From Candidatus Babeliales bacterium (GTDB lineage: Bacteria > Babelota > Babeliae > Babelales > JACPOV01): DNA of 64,000 nucleotides. The DNA lies in contig JBBDJI010000011.1 of assembly GCA_040879965.1 (NCBI GenBank), positions 1-64,000 on the forward strand, in the 5' to 3' direction. The notes below the pieces were generated by a model. The model saw only the letters and a list, made by a program, of their open reading frames with translations, did no database searches and had not been told where the DNA came from. How positions within the stretch are numbered: position 1 is the first letter of the stretch; every line of letters begins with the position of its first letter. Positions 1 through 8,228 of this stretch are shown here, one piece after another. The translations under genes were made by a program, and so were the position numbers.

Positions 1-131
1 CATTATTATGGAAAAGTGCATCCAATTTTTCAAAATTCTTATGCGTAATAAAAAACAATCCTATAAAAACAACTTTGGCATTAACTCTACCAATTATTGG
101 TGCAATTTCTTATTGGTATTGGCGTAAGTAA
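1..131 (+). CDS. 3' end of a membrane-tail protein (partial)
   Basis: An open frame enters from the left edge and stops with TAA at 129-131. The last residues form a short hydrophobic stretch (TTLALTLPIIGAISYWYW) ending in RK, like a C-terminal membrane anchor. The ankyrin protein at 58191 ends in the same style. Only about 42 codons are visible, so the product cannot be named. A second overlapping frame opens with ATG at 8 and gives 39 residues, but it is less protein-like. Confidence 0.4.
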   Translation, partial: LLWKSASNFSKFLCVIKNNPIKTTLALTLPIIGAISYWYWRK

Positions 132-229
132 AAAATTAGCGTATTTATATTGTGATTTTTCTATAAGATCTATTTCTGTGGGTATTTTTTTAGCTAATAC
201 ATGTATTTTTATTAAAAATGACAAGAAAA

Positions 230-254
230 CCCCGTTAGGCTTTTAAGCCCGGGG
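230..254 (+). repeat. Left-end hairpin of the IS200-type element
   Basis: CCCCG at 230-234 pairs with CGGGG at 250-254, and GGC at 238-240 pairs with GCC at 247-249. TTA at 235-237 is bulged out and the loop is TTTTAA. An imperfect hairpin with a bulge at the left end is the structure TnpA of this family binds. Confidence 0.65.
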
Positions 255-348
255 ATGAATTGTCATCGCTAAAGTGGAGCGAGCGAAAAAACATAGTTTT
301 TGAGCGCGAATCTCAAGCTTATGCTATAATATGATATACTAAAAAAGT

Positions 349-742
349 ATGAAAAAAATATTGGCATGGGGCACATACAAAGCATAGGAACATGTATCAC
401 ATAGTTTGGTTACCAAAATATAGAAAAAAAGTGTTAGAGGGAAAAGTTAAAACTAGATTGGAAAAGCTATTGCGCGAATGTGCAGAGATAAATGACTGGG
501 CAATTCAAGAACTAAACATACAAATAGATCATGTTCATCTTGTGATACAATTACCGCCAAGCATAAGTGTGAGTAAAGCGGTAAATTTGTTAAAAGGAAT
601 ATCTAGCAAAATGATTAGAGCAGAATTACCGGAAATTAAGAAATTTTTGTGGGGAACTGATTTTTGGTCCGAAGGCTATTTTTCCGAAACTGTTGGATAT
701 TGCTCTGAAGAAGCAATATTAAAATATGTAAGAAATCAATAA
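349..742 (+). CDS. tnpA: IS200-type transposase TnpA, frameshifted near its N-terminus
   Basis: Y1 HUH single-strand transposase. The clean open frame starts at ATG 392 (116 residues), with the metal-binding HxH in IDHVHLVI and the catalytic tyrosine in the closing KYVRNQ. The family usually has about 15 more N-terminal residues. These are present just upstream: from ATG 349, dropping one A from the A7 run at 352-358 gives MKKYWHGAHTKHRN joined directly to MYHIVWLPKYRKK. As written, the ATG 349 frame stops after 12 codons. The frame is therefore broken by +1, rescued by slippage on the A run, or reflects a sequencing error. Function from 392 alone would lack part of the first beta-strand region. 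Confidence 0.8.
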
Positions 743-767
743 AACTTTCGTCTTGTGCTTCGAATTC

Positions 768-785
768 CACGGCCTTTAGGCCGTG
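768..785 (+). repeat. Right-end hairpin of the IS200-type element
   Basis: CACGGCC (768-774) and GGCCGTG (779-785) form a perfect 7-bp stem around a TTTA loop, 26 bp after the tnpA stop. It fits the right-end recognition hairpin of IS200 elements. It lacks a following T run, so it is a poor terminator. Confidence 0.65.
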
Positions 786-1004
786 TGTGGTTTAATATAC
801 AATAAAAAATATGAGCACATAAAGCGAGAATATTTTTAGTAGTCCAGTTACGAAAAGCTAATCTAATTTTAAGATTTTTAAGCGCAAATTTTTATCTTTT
901 TTTATAAGTACCTTTCATAATTATAAAAAAACTCGATTGATTTTTTTTAATTTCGTATTGTAGAAACATAAACATATAAAAGTAAAAAAAGTTAGAGTTA
1001 TTAC

Positions 1005-1868
1005 ATGAAAAAAATATTTTTTTTATTGTTTTTTTATTTAGCGATAAATTATGGCAAAGAAGAAGATGTAGTAAAGTATATAGAAAAAGGGAATCTTTCT
1101 TTGCCCACATCCCAGCAATTGGGCCCCTTATTTAGCTTTGGTCAGAATGTTATTGATAAGGGAGATTTTCAGGTATATGCCTATGATTATTTTACAAAGG
1201 GAAATAACAAAAAATCTAATGAATTGTTTCCGTATCCTTTATATGGAATTCGTGATGATCTTTCAATATTTTTAAGTATACCAGCAGCAAAATTTAAAGA
1301 GAATAATCAGCAGACATTTGGGCTTGAAGATATGTTTATTCAAGCAGAATATGCTTATTATAACAAAGATACGTCTACGTATGGTAATCAGGCAACAGCA
1401 ATTGGTGCTTTATTTTTTCCTACAGGAATTTCTGATAAAAACCCTTCTACGGGTTATGGATCGGTAAGTTTTTTTTTAGGAGGTACGTATAGTCATCTTG
1501 CAATAGATTGGTATTATTTTTTCTCACCAGGTGTATTTTTAACCACAAAACGTAAAGGTATTAAATTTGGCAATCAATTTTTTTATCAGGCGGGCATTGG
1601 AAAAAATATTGCCTATCGATCCAAAAAGTGGTTATTGACTTGGATGGTAGAATTTAATGGAATGTATAGTCAGCCAGATAAAATAAATAATAGCAAAGAT
1701 CCGAATTCAGGTGGCAACATTGTATACATAGGCCCATCTTTATTTTTTTCAACACAACGTTTAATTTTGCAAGTTGGAATTGGGGTGCCTATTACGCAAC
1801 ATTTATTTGGAAATCAAAATAAAAATCATTTTATAGTTGCTGGTGGAATTGCCTGGAAATTTAATTAG
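1005..1868 (+). CDS. Predicted outer-membrane beta-barrel protein
   Basis: 287 residues. The N-terminus MKKIFFLLFFYLAINYG is a signal peptide. The rest alternates short strands rich in aromatic and glycine residues (for example GSVSFFLGGTY and GNIVYIGPSLFF) and ends in a strand closing with AWKFN. That is the pattern of small porin-like barrels, such as the family annotated as MetA-pathway/putative OM proteins. No specific substrate can be named. It converges with the membrane protein on the other strand with only 3 bp between them. No strong Shine-Dalgarno precedes the start. Confidence 0.6.
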   Translation: MKKIFFLLFFYLAINYGKEEDVVKYIEKGNLSLPTSQQLGPLFSFGQNVIDKGDFQVYAYDYFTKGNNKKSNELFPYPLYGIRDDLSIFLSIPAAKFKENNQQTFGLEDMFIQAEYAYYNKDTSTYGNQATAIGALFFPTGISDKNPSTGYGSVSFFLGGTYSHLAIDWYYFFSPGVFLTTKRKGIKFGNQFFYQAGIGKNIAYRSKKWLLTWMVEFNGMYSQPDKINNSKDPNSGGNIVYIGPSLFFSTQRLILQVGIGVPITQHLFGNQNKNHFIVAGGIAWKFN

Positions 1869-1871
1869 CTA

Positions 1872-2582
1872 TTAATTACCTATTTCTTGTTTAGATTTTT
1901 TCAAAAAATGAATTATTATATATAACCGTAAAATTATCCAAATAGTTGAAAATATGCTTATCATTTGTGCAATGCAATACATGATAAAGCTGATGTTGTT
2001 AATTTGATTAAAAAGGATTTTTGCTTTAGGAAGAATATAAGTTTTGTCCCATACTGATTTAGCTACTGGATAAGTGCCAGTTACTTTAAAAAGCAGTTTA
2101 AATGGCTTAAAAATCACTGGACCTTTTGGTATATCATAGGTAAGCAAAGTAAGTTTATATCCAAAATATGAACCAAATATAAGAATAAAAAACAAAAAAA
2201 TAATAGTAGTTACTAAAACAATACGCACATTAAGGGTCCATAACAAAGTACTTATTCGTTTAAAAAAAGTACGAATACTATTTGCATAGAAAATAAAACA
2301 TATAAAAATCCCGCTCATTAATATTATGAGATTTATATAATGGATTAATTGTTGCATATCTGTGTAAACGTAAATCTGTAAATTGGCCGGTTTTGCTTGT
2401 TGCTCTAAATAGTTTTTTATGAGCGTAAAAATAAAAGTATATAAAGTTGGTAATGCATTAATAAAACTAAAACCTAAAATATAAGCGATGCAAAATAAAG
2501 CAAAATAAAATATTCCATAACTTAATCGAATTTTTTCATGATATAGATCAGTTATTAATGATTTTAGATTTAAAAAATACAT
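1872..2582 (-). CDS. Integral membrane protein of unknown function
   Basis: 236 residues with about four hydrophobic segments (FYFALFCIAYILGF; LIILMSGIFICFIFYA; IVLVTTIIFLFFILIFG; IAQMISIFSTIWIILRLY). The frame is open upstream to a TTG at 2624. The ATG at 2582 is preferred because GAGG lies about 7 bases upstream, while nothing similar precedes the TTG. No family was recognised. Neither the Nudix gene upstream nor the convergent barrel gene suggests a role. Confidence 0.6.
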   Translation of the reverse strand: MYFLNLKSLITDLYHEKIRLSYGIFYFALFCIAYILGFSFINALPTLYTFIFTLIKNYLEQQAKPANLQIYVYTDMQQLIHYINLIILMSGIFICFIFYANSIRTFFKRISTLLWTLNVRIVLVTTIIFLFFILIFGSYFGYKLTLLTYDIPKGPVIFKPFKLLFKVTGTYPVAKSVWDKTYILPKAKILFNQINNISFIMYCIAQMISIFSTIWIILRLYIIIHFLKKSKQEIGN

Positions 2583-2700
2583 ACCTATCCTCAAATTTTT
2601 ATATTTTATTTTAGTATGACTCAAATAGAATGAATTAGTGGAGCTTTTAATATAATATTGAGAAAATTTGTATAATTTTTAATTAAATTGCTAAAAAAGA

Positions 2701-2732
2701 TAGCTTTAAGCGATAAAAAAAGCTTAAAGCTA
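2701..2732 (-). terminator. Rho-independent terminator of the Nudix gene
   Basis: An 11-bp perfect stem (2701-2711 with 2722-2732). On the minus strand it is followed by TCTTTTTTAG. It lies 28 bp after the Nudix stop codon. Confidence 0.7.
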
Positions 2733-2759
2733 TAAAATTACTGATAAATAAATTAAAAA

Positions 2760-3383
2760 TTATTTTTGTAAAAGAAATTCAAAAACAAGTTGGCTCCATG
2801 ATTCCATATTATTAAAATATGGATGCATTTCATTAAGCGTTAATAATTGGCCATTTTTTAGTTCAGATTTGATGCTAATTTTTTCAGAATTACCATGCAA
2901 CAAAAATACAAAACCAATGTGTACTTGCCCAACTTCATTTGAATCGTCATTTAAAATACCAAGTGGTTCAATTTTAAAAGAACTTTGATAGTTTACTTCT
3001 TCATGAAATTCTCGTTTTGCCCAGTCAAATATAGAATCGGTTGCCATATCTTCTTTTCTGATATGTCCACCAATGCCCAAAGAAAATTTATTTTGCAAAC
3101 GTTGTTCTGTTGCTTTTGCCGCACGTTGCATTAAAAAATAACGATTTTCATACTCAAAAACTAAGTAAGGAATAATTTGTTTATATTGAGGATCTTTTTC
3201 CATTAAAGAACGGCTCAAAAATTCTTTTTTATCTTGAATAAGGGTTAGATAATTATCGAAATTAACTTTTTTTAAACCGGACCATGCTAACTCGTTATCA
3301 AACAGTTCTGATCGTTTTACAACAAGAATTTCTTCGTCATGTTTTTGTGATATTGGATTTACCTGTTTGATAGTAGTTGTCAT
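2760..3383 (-). CDS. Nudix hydrolase
   Basis: 207 residues. A Nudix box is visible around residues 100-130: GGHIRKE, a slightly long linker, then REFHEEV, supplying the glutamates that bind Mg2+ for cleavage of a nucleoside-diphosphate-linked substrate. The linker between the first E and REFHEEV is longer than in the textbook motif. There is no signal peptide, so it is cytosolic. Substrate cannot be predicted. It is a single-gene unit with its own terminator. A TCCTT-type complement (AAGGA on the minus strand) lies just upstream of the ATG. Confidence 0.8.
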   Translation of the reverse strand: MTTTIKQVNPISQKHDEEILVVKRSELFDNELAWSGLKKVNFDNYLTLIQDKKEFLSRSLMEKDPQYKQIIPYLVFEYENRYFLMQRAAKATEQRLQNKFSLGIGGHIRKEDMATDSIFDWAKREFHEEVNYQSSFKIEPLGILNDDSNEVGQVHIGFVFLLHGNSEKISIKSELKNGQLLTLNEMHPYFNNMESWSQLVFEFLLQK

Positions 3384-3445
3384 ATTTTTCCTTCAAAAAT
3401 TATTGTTTCTTTTTAGTGTAATGATTTAAGAATGTGATGCAAGTT

Positions 3446-4702
3446 TCAGGGCGATTGTACATTAATTACTTGCAAGTATTTTTCATATAAGGTTTTTGAA
3501 TCAGTAATAAGGCTGCCATTAGTAATTTTATTAGATAGGCCTAAAATTACTTTTTTTGGTTTAATTAATGTCAAATATTTTTCTTTTAATTCATCATGAA
3601 CAAATTGAGATGCCCATTTTCTCCCAATAATTGCTTCTTTTAAATAATGAACAAAATTAAAAAAAGTATCTTTTAATGCCAAGCATACTGAATTCAAGGA
3701 ACATTCGAATTCATAAGGCTCATGGAGTTGATAATAATTATTCCTAAAAGAGCTAGAAGAGTAATCTTTATTTATTGATACATTTTCTAGTTTATATGAG
3801 GGAATGGCTTTTACAAAACCAGTTTTACATAAGGTTTGATGACCAGTGTTATCACTGATAATGCAAGGAATGCCGAGTGCAAGCGCTTCCCGTGGAGGGA
3901 TTGAAAACCCTTCACCACGAGAAACTGAAACAAAGCAATCTAATGATGCCATAAATTCTATATATTCAATCCAAGTGAAGGTTCTATCAATTAATTCTAC
4001 GTTAGTTAATTTTAATTGATCAATACGCTCTTTTAATCGTTTGGCATATTCAAATCCACTTCGTCCATGAATTTTCAATTTTACATCAGGAGAATTACCA
4101 AATGTTTTTTCAAAAGCTTCTAGTAGAAGTAATTGATTTTTACGGTCTGAAAGCATGCCACTTGTACCGAAAATAAAAGGAAAGTTCGCCTGTGTTTTTG
4201 CAGGAATTTCCAAAAATGGTTCCAAATAAAGACTGAGTGGAAGTACAAAAATAGGAATAATAACTCCTGAATTTTTGTATACATCAACTAAAAATTCATC
4301 TGGTACTATTGCGGCGTCAAAATAAGAATTAAGGATTTCAACCCATTCTGACGGTAATTGTGTTTTCTCATACATTGTATAAGCAATTTTTATAGAACTT
4401 GGAGTATGTTCCAGTACACTGGGAAAATAATCAAGAGTGTCTTCAAAAATCATTATTTGACCAAAAACGTGAGAAGGATTTTTTATAATTGATTTTATGG
4501 AACTTGGTACATCTTCAATATTTATAGTATTGCGGGAAGACATAAAATTAATTTCGATATCATTTTTTAAGCATTCCATAATACTTATTGATTGCCTGCC
4601 AATGCCATCAGGAAAGCAAATAGGCCCCACGACAGTTAAATATGGAGCAGGCAGTATTTGATTAAAAACAAAAAATAAAAAAATAAAAAAATTTAACTTC
4701 AT
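3446..4702 (-). CDS. Exported GT4-type glycosyltransferase (second of tandem pair)
   Basis: 418 residues, GT-B fold. The N-terminal half begins with the acceptor-binding FPDGIGRQ. The C-terminal half has FGTSGMLSDRKN and the E-x7-E nucleotide-sugar motif in GEGFSIPPREALALG. It starts with a hydrophobic signal sequence (MKLNFFIFLFFVFNQILP), which is unusual for an enzyme that needs activated sugars. Its ATG overlaps the stop of the upstream paralogue by 4 bp (ATGA), so the two are translationally coupled. It may act after export, possibly in the host cell; that is inference. Donor and acceptor are unknown. Confidence 0.8.
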   Translation of the reverse strand: MKLNFFIFLFFVFNQILPAPYLTVVGPICFPDGIGRQSISIMECLKNDIEINFMSSRNTINIEDVPSSIKSIIKNPSHVFGQIMIFEDTLDYFPSVLEHTPSSIKIAYTMYEKTQLPSEWVEILNSYFDAAIVPDEFLVDVYKNSGVIIPIFVLPLSLYLEPFLEIPAKTQANFPFIFGTSGMLSDRKNQLLLLEAFEKTFGNSPDVKLKIHGRSGFEYAKRLKERIDQLKLTNVELIDRTFTWIEYIEFMASLDCFVSVSRGEGFSIPPREALALGIPCIISDNTGHQTLCKTGFVKAIPSYKLENVSINKDYSSSSFRNNYYQLHEPYEFECSLNSVCLALKDTFFNFVHYLKEAIIGRKWASQFVHDELKEKYLTLIKPKKVILGLSNKITNGSLITDSKTLYEKYLQVINVQSP

Positions 4703-5988
4703 GCTATACCTTTTTTTAGAGGTAAAAACCTTTTATATTTTTGATAAAGTTCTCGGCAAGAGGTAATTAAACAATCTTTTGTAATATAATTTTCAGTGCC
4801 AAAAATTACTTTTTTAGGTTTTATTAATGAAAGATAATAAGGACGTAATTTATTATAAAGATATCGTTTAACCCATTTTTTTCCTCGAGCAGCTTTCTCT
4901 AGATATATTTTATAATTTTCGTATACATCAATAAAAGCTTGTGCAGCATCATTAATAGTACAATTAAAATCAAAGCCAATTGATTGATTTAAATGAGAAT
5001 AAAAAGCAGGTTGAACAATTGGGCAATCCACCGCATATACTAAATCTGTGTTGCAAATTGTTTTGTGGGCAGTATTATTTGAAAGTATGCATGGAATGCC
5101 AAGCGCTAATGCTTCACGAGGTGTAATTGAAAATCCTTCTCCTTTAGAAAGTGAAACATAACAATCTATACTTTCCATAAATGCAACATATTTTTTCCAG
5201 CTAAAACATTCTTCAATAATTTCTACATTCGTAATTGCTAATTGCTGAACACGGTATTTTAATTGTTGTGCGATTTCACTACCACTTCTGCCATGAATTT
5301 TTAATTGTATATCAGCACGATTGCCAAATGCATATATAAAGCTTTCAAGCAATACCATTTGATTTTTACGTTCAGCAAAGGAACCACTAAAGCCAAATAC
5401 AAAAGGATTATTGGGTAAAGATTTTTTTTGTGGTTTTGCTAAAAAATCTTCGATATAAATACCCAGTGGCAAAACAAATATAGGAATAATAACGCCAGCA
5501 TTTTTATAGACATCTACTAAGTTTTCATCAGGGACGATTGCTGCGTCAAAATGATTATTTAAGATAATGGGCCAACTATCCGGAATAGTAGTAGCTTCAA
5601 ACATAGTGTAAGCGAATTTTATAGTAGATTCAGGCAATAATGTATAATAATTTTCTCGTAATTCTTCAATTGGATTACCATTAGTTAATACATCTTCTAA
5701 AATAACTACATTGCTATAGCCGTGCTGCTGATTAGTAATAATTTTTTGTGTATCTTCTGCAATATCTTGCAGATTCATTTGATTATTTCTTGTGTTTAAA
5801 AAATTAATTTTTAGATCATTTTTTAAACAATCAATAATACCAATAGTTTGTCTACCAATGCCATCAGCAAAGCAAATTAAACCAGCCACAGTTAAATCAA
5901 AATCTGCCGTAGTTTCAGAACGGGTACAATTAAAAAAAGAAGTTGAAACGGCTATTAAACATAAAAAACTGTTCGTTTTATTTTTCAT
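4699..5988 (-). CDS. Exported GT4-type glycosyltransferase (first of tandem pair, possible lipoprotein)
   Basis: 429 residues and clearly a paralogue of the next gene along its whole length: FADGIGRQ, FGFSGSFAERKN, and the E-x7-E motif in GEGFSITPREALALG. The N-terminus MKNKTNSFLCLIAVSTSFFNC has a positively charged start, a hydrophobic core and a cysteine in lipobox-like position (SFFNC), so it may be lipid-anchored or cleaved. AAGGAAG precedes the ATG. Tandem duplication followed by divergence is the simplest origin. Sugar donor and target are not predictable. Confidence 0.8.
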   Translation of the reverse strand: MKNKTNSFLCLIAVSTSFFNCTRSETTADFDLTVAGLICFADGIGRQTIGIIDCLKNDLKINFLNTRNNQMNLQDIAEDTQKIITNQQHGYSNVVILEDVLTNGNPIEELRENYYTLLPESTIKFAYTMFEATTIPDSWPIILNNHFDAAIVPDENLVDVYKNAGVIIPIFVLPLGIYIEDFLAKPQKKSLPNNPFVFGFSGSFAERKNQMVLLESFIYAFGNRADIQLKIHGRSGSEIAQQLKYRVQQLAITNVEIIEECFSWKKYVAFMESIDCYVSLSKGEGFSITPREALALGIPCILSNNTAHKTICNTDLVYAVDCPIVQPAFYSHLNQSIGFDFNCTINDAAQAFIDVYENYKIYLEKAARGKKWVKRYLYNKLRPYYLSLIKPKKVIFGTENYITKDCLITSCRELYQKYKRFLPLKKGIA

Positions 5989-6106
5989 ATCTTCCTTATT
6001 GCTCTCTTTTTATTCCCCAGATTAATAATAAAAAAATAGATCATGACTAGATAAGAGATCAATGATTTACAAAAAGATATAAAGAAAAAACAGTAATAAA
6101 GGTTAT

Positions 6107-7024
6107 CTATTGATCATGCAGAATAGTATAACCATAACATTCTTTAAATGTTTCATAGATAGGGCCTTCAATATGTATCCAGTTTTCTTGTTTATCAATA
6201 AGTTGCATATTGAGCGAAGGGCAAATTGCCCATTTTTTTATTTGACCGCCATGTATGATTATACATTTAACCAAATCAGCAAGTGTTTTTTTAGCAATTT
6301 TTATGGTGTTATTTTCTTCAATAAGTTCTAGGGGTATATATTCTATACCTTGGGCCATTTTTATTAACTTTTGGAGAGTATAGCTATCATTTATAACGCC
6401 TGGCTTAGAACCAATTAACTCGTCAATTGGTTTATGAAAAGTGATAAATTCATTTTCAGCTTTTTTATGGATAGCTTTTTGTAATAATTCAGCTACCGTA
6501 TAAAATTTGTTTTTTATAGCAAAATCCACTGGTGTTACTGGTTTTTCAAAAAATTGATTAAATAAATTAAAAGTTTTATGACAGGGATTAGCGCCATGTT
6601 TTAGTAAAATTTCTACAATACTATATACAATATTTTCAGGAATTTTATCATTAGCACAAGCAGTATGTAATGAATTTGGACCAGACTCAGAGAAGCATTC
6701 TTTTTCTACTTGCTTGCGATGTATATTTATTATATGTTCATTTGGTTTTGCTCCAAGTTCAAGTAGTCTTTCTACTGCTTTAATTTTACCTTTATAAGCA
6801 GCAATGTGAATAGGAGAGGAACCATCGTTAGTCAGAAATTGAATAAGATCTTCCTTTATATTCCATTGTTCGCCGAATTGGCAAAAGGTATTCATTTTTT
6901 CTATATCGCCATCAGCGCTTACGCAAAGCATGCAATATTTTAATTCTTCTTTACTAATATCCATTGAATAAATTGATGGGATAAAAATTATTAATGAACT
7001 AAATAATTTAATAAAAGGCTTCAT
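6107..7024 (-). CDS. Secreted ankyrin-repeat protein (second of tandem pair)
   Basis: 305 residues with a signal peptide (MKPFIKLFSSLIIFIPSIYS). Ankyrin units are clear at about 68-105 (SSPIHIAAYKGKIKAVERLL) and 117-150 (NSLHTACAND, EILLKHGANP). The C-terminal half has no recognisable fold but is shared with the upstream paralogue (TLQKLIKMAQ, then a segment ending in GGQIKKW and GPIYETFKECYG). Ankyrin arrays mediate protein-protein contacts. Secretion suggests a host or envelope target. It lies 9 bp behind the paralogue, with its ribosome site (AGGG) in that gap. Confidence 0.8.
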   Translation of the reverse strand: MKPFIKLFSSLIIFIPSIYSMDISKEELKYCMLCVSADGDIEKMNTFCQFGEQWNIKEDLIQFLTNDGSSPIHIAAYKGKIKAVERLLELGAKPNEHIINIHRKQVEKECFSESGPNSLHTACANDKIPENIVYSIVEILLKHGANPCHKTFNLFNQFFEKPVTPVDFAIKNKFYTVAELLQKAIHKKAENEFITFHKPIDELIGSKPGVINDSYTLQKLIKMAQGIEYIPLELIEENNTIKIAKKTLADLVKCIIIHGGQIKKWAICPSLNMQLIDKQENWIHIEGPIYETFKECYGYTILHDQ

Positions 7025-7033
7025 TCACGATCC

Positions 7034-8008
7034 CTATTCATAAATAGACTTAATTTTTTCTAGAGAAGTGCCAATGCCATAACATTCTTGATACGCATTA
7101 TAAATTGGGCCATTAATTTTTATATCATTTTCTTTTCTATCAACTAAATATAAGAGCAAATGAATGTCGAAAAGAGGTGAAAAAACTTCCATTTTTTTTA
7201 TTTGCCCTCCATTAATTAATATATACTTAACAAGATCAGCAACTGTTTTTTTAGAAATTTTTACTACATCATTTTCTTGAATAACTTGTATATCCGTTGG
7301 CTTTATATTTTGAGCCATTTCTATTAATTTTTTTAAAGTATCAGTATCTTTAATAAATTCAGGTTTATAGTCAAAAATTTCTTCTTTTTGTTTGTTTTCA
7401 TTATTTGACTTATAAAAAGAGATTAATTCTTTTTCCGCCTTAGCATGAATGGCTTTTTGCAATAATCCTACTACTTTATAAAATTTGTTTTTTAGCGCAA
7501 AGTTCAGAGCAGTTATTGGTTGTTCAGAATTATTTTCACGAAAAAACTGTAAGGTTGTGTGGGAAGGATTAACATTTTTGTTTAAGAAAAATTTTACTAT
7601 GGCATAAACAGTATCTTCATAAGTTTCTTCATTAGCACAGGCAGCATGTAAAACAGTGGGTTTAAACTTATCATATTCATTTGGATCAGCGCCAAGTTCT
7701 AATAGTTTTTTTATTGCTTTAATCTGGCCATGATAAACGGCAACATGCAGTGGAGAGGTGCCAAGCGGATCAAAAATTTTAATCAAAGGTGTTGTTAAAA
7801 TTCCTTTTTTTTGCCATTTTTTACTTTGCTGATCAAGGAGATTAATAGTTGAAATGTCTCCGTTCTTACTTGCTTGAAATATAAGTTGTATTGCCTGATT
7901 AACGAATTTTTCTTGTTGAATACCACTTGTTCTGAGCGGATCCTCCATCGCAAAAACGGATGATATACAAATTATTGATATATTTAGTATTTTTATAAAA
8001 CTTTTCAT
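7034..8008 (-). CDS. Secreted ankyrin-repeat protein (first of tandem pair)
   Basis: 324 residues with signal peptide MKSFIKILNISIICISSVFA. Ankyrin repeats include TSPLHVAVYHGQIKAIKKLL and TVLHAACANE. The conserved C-terminal region (TLKKLIEMAQ, GGQIKKM, GPIYNAYQECYG) aligns with the following gene, so the pair arose by duplication. Unlike its partner it has an insertion of charged residues before that region. Probable operon of two. The host partner is unknown. Confidence 0.8.
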   Translation of the reverse strand: MKSFIKILNISIICISSVFAMEDPLRTSGIQQEKFVNQAIQLIFQASKNGDISTINLLDQQSKKWQKKGILTTPLIKIFDPLGTSPLHVAVYHGQIKAIKKLLELGADPNEYDKFKPTVLHAACANEETYEDTVYAIVKFFLNKNVNPSHTTLQFFRENNSEQPITALNFALKNKFYKVVGLLQKAIHAKAEKELISFYKSNNENKQKEEIFDYKPEFIKDTDTLKKLIEMAQNIKPTDIQVIQENDVVKISKKTVADLVKYILINGGQIKKMEVFSPLFDIHLLLYLVDRKENDIKINGPIYNAYQECYGIGTSLEKIKSIYE

Positions 8009-8228
8009 ATAAGATTTTCCTTATCATATCTTTCATTTTGCATATAGTTTAGATTTGTGGTCAAGCATAATACATTTGGCTAGATCGGCAATAGTTTTTT
8101 CTAGTAAATGTTTGATAAGTTAAGCTTTACAATACCATGATAGAGATAACACATGTGTTTTTGAAAAATTGCTTTTATGGTAAGCTTTATATAAGATCTG
8201 TTGCGAAAAATTTCAAAAGGAATTCCCT

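Larger units (their letters stand above)
225..792 (+). mobile_element. IS200-type insertion sequence (IS200/IS605 family, tnpA only)
   Basis: One transposase reading frame of the HUH Y1 type is bracketed by two hairpins, the usual plan of IS200 elements, which have no terminal inverted repeats. The left hairpin is at 230-254 and the right one at 768-785. No tnpB/IscB gene is present. Exact element ends and the cleavage tetranucleotide cannot be fixed from one copy. The tnpA frame is shifted near its start (see the CDS), so the copy may be inactive or may rely on slippage. Confidence 0.8.

Noticed and set aside
8161-8200. Promoter for leuS (TTGAAA with TATATAAG).
   Set aside because: The spacer would be 21-23 bases, too long for a convincing sigma-70 promoter; other pairings have spacers of 15 or less.
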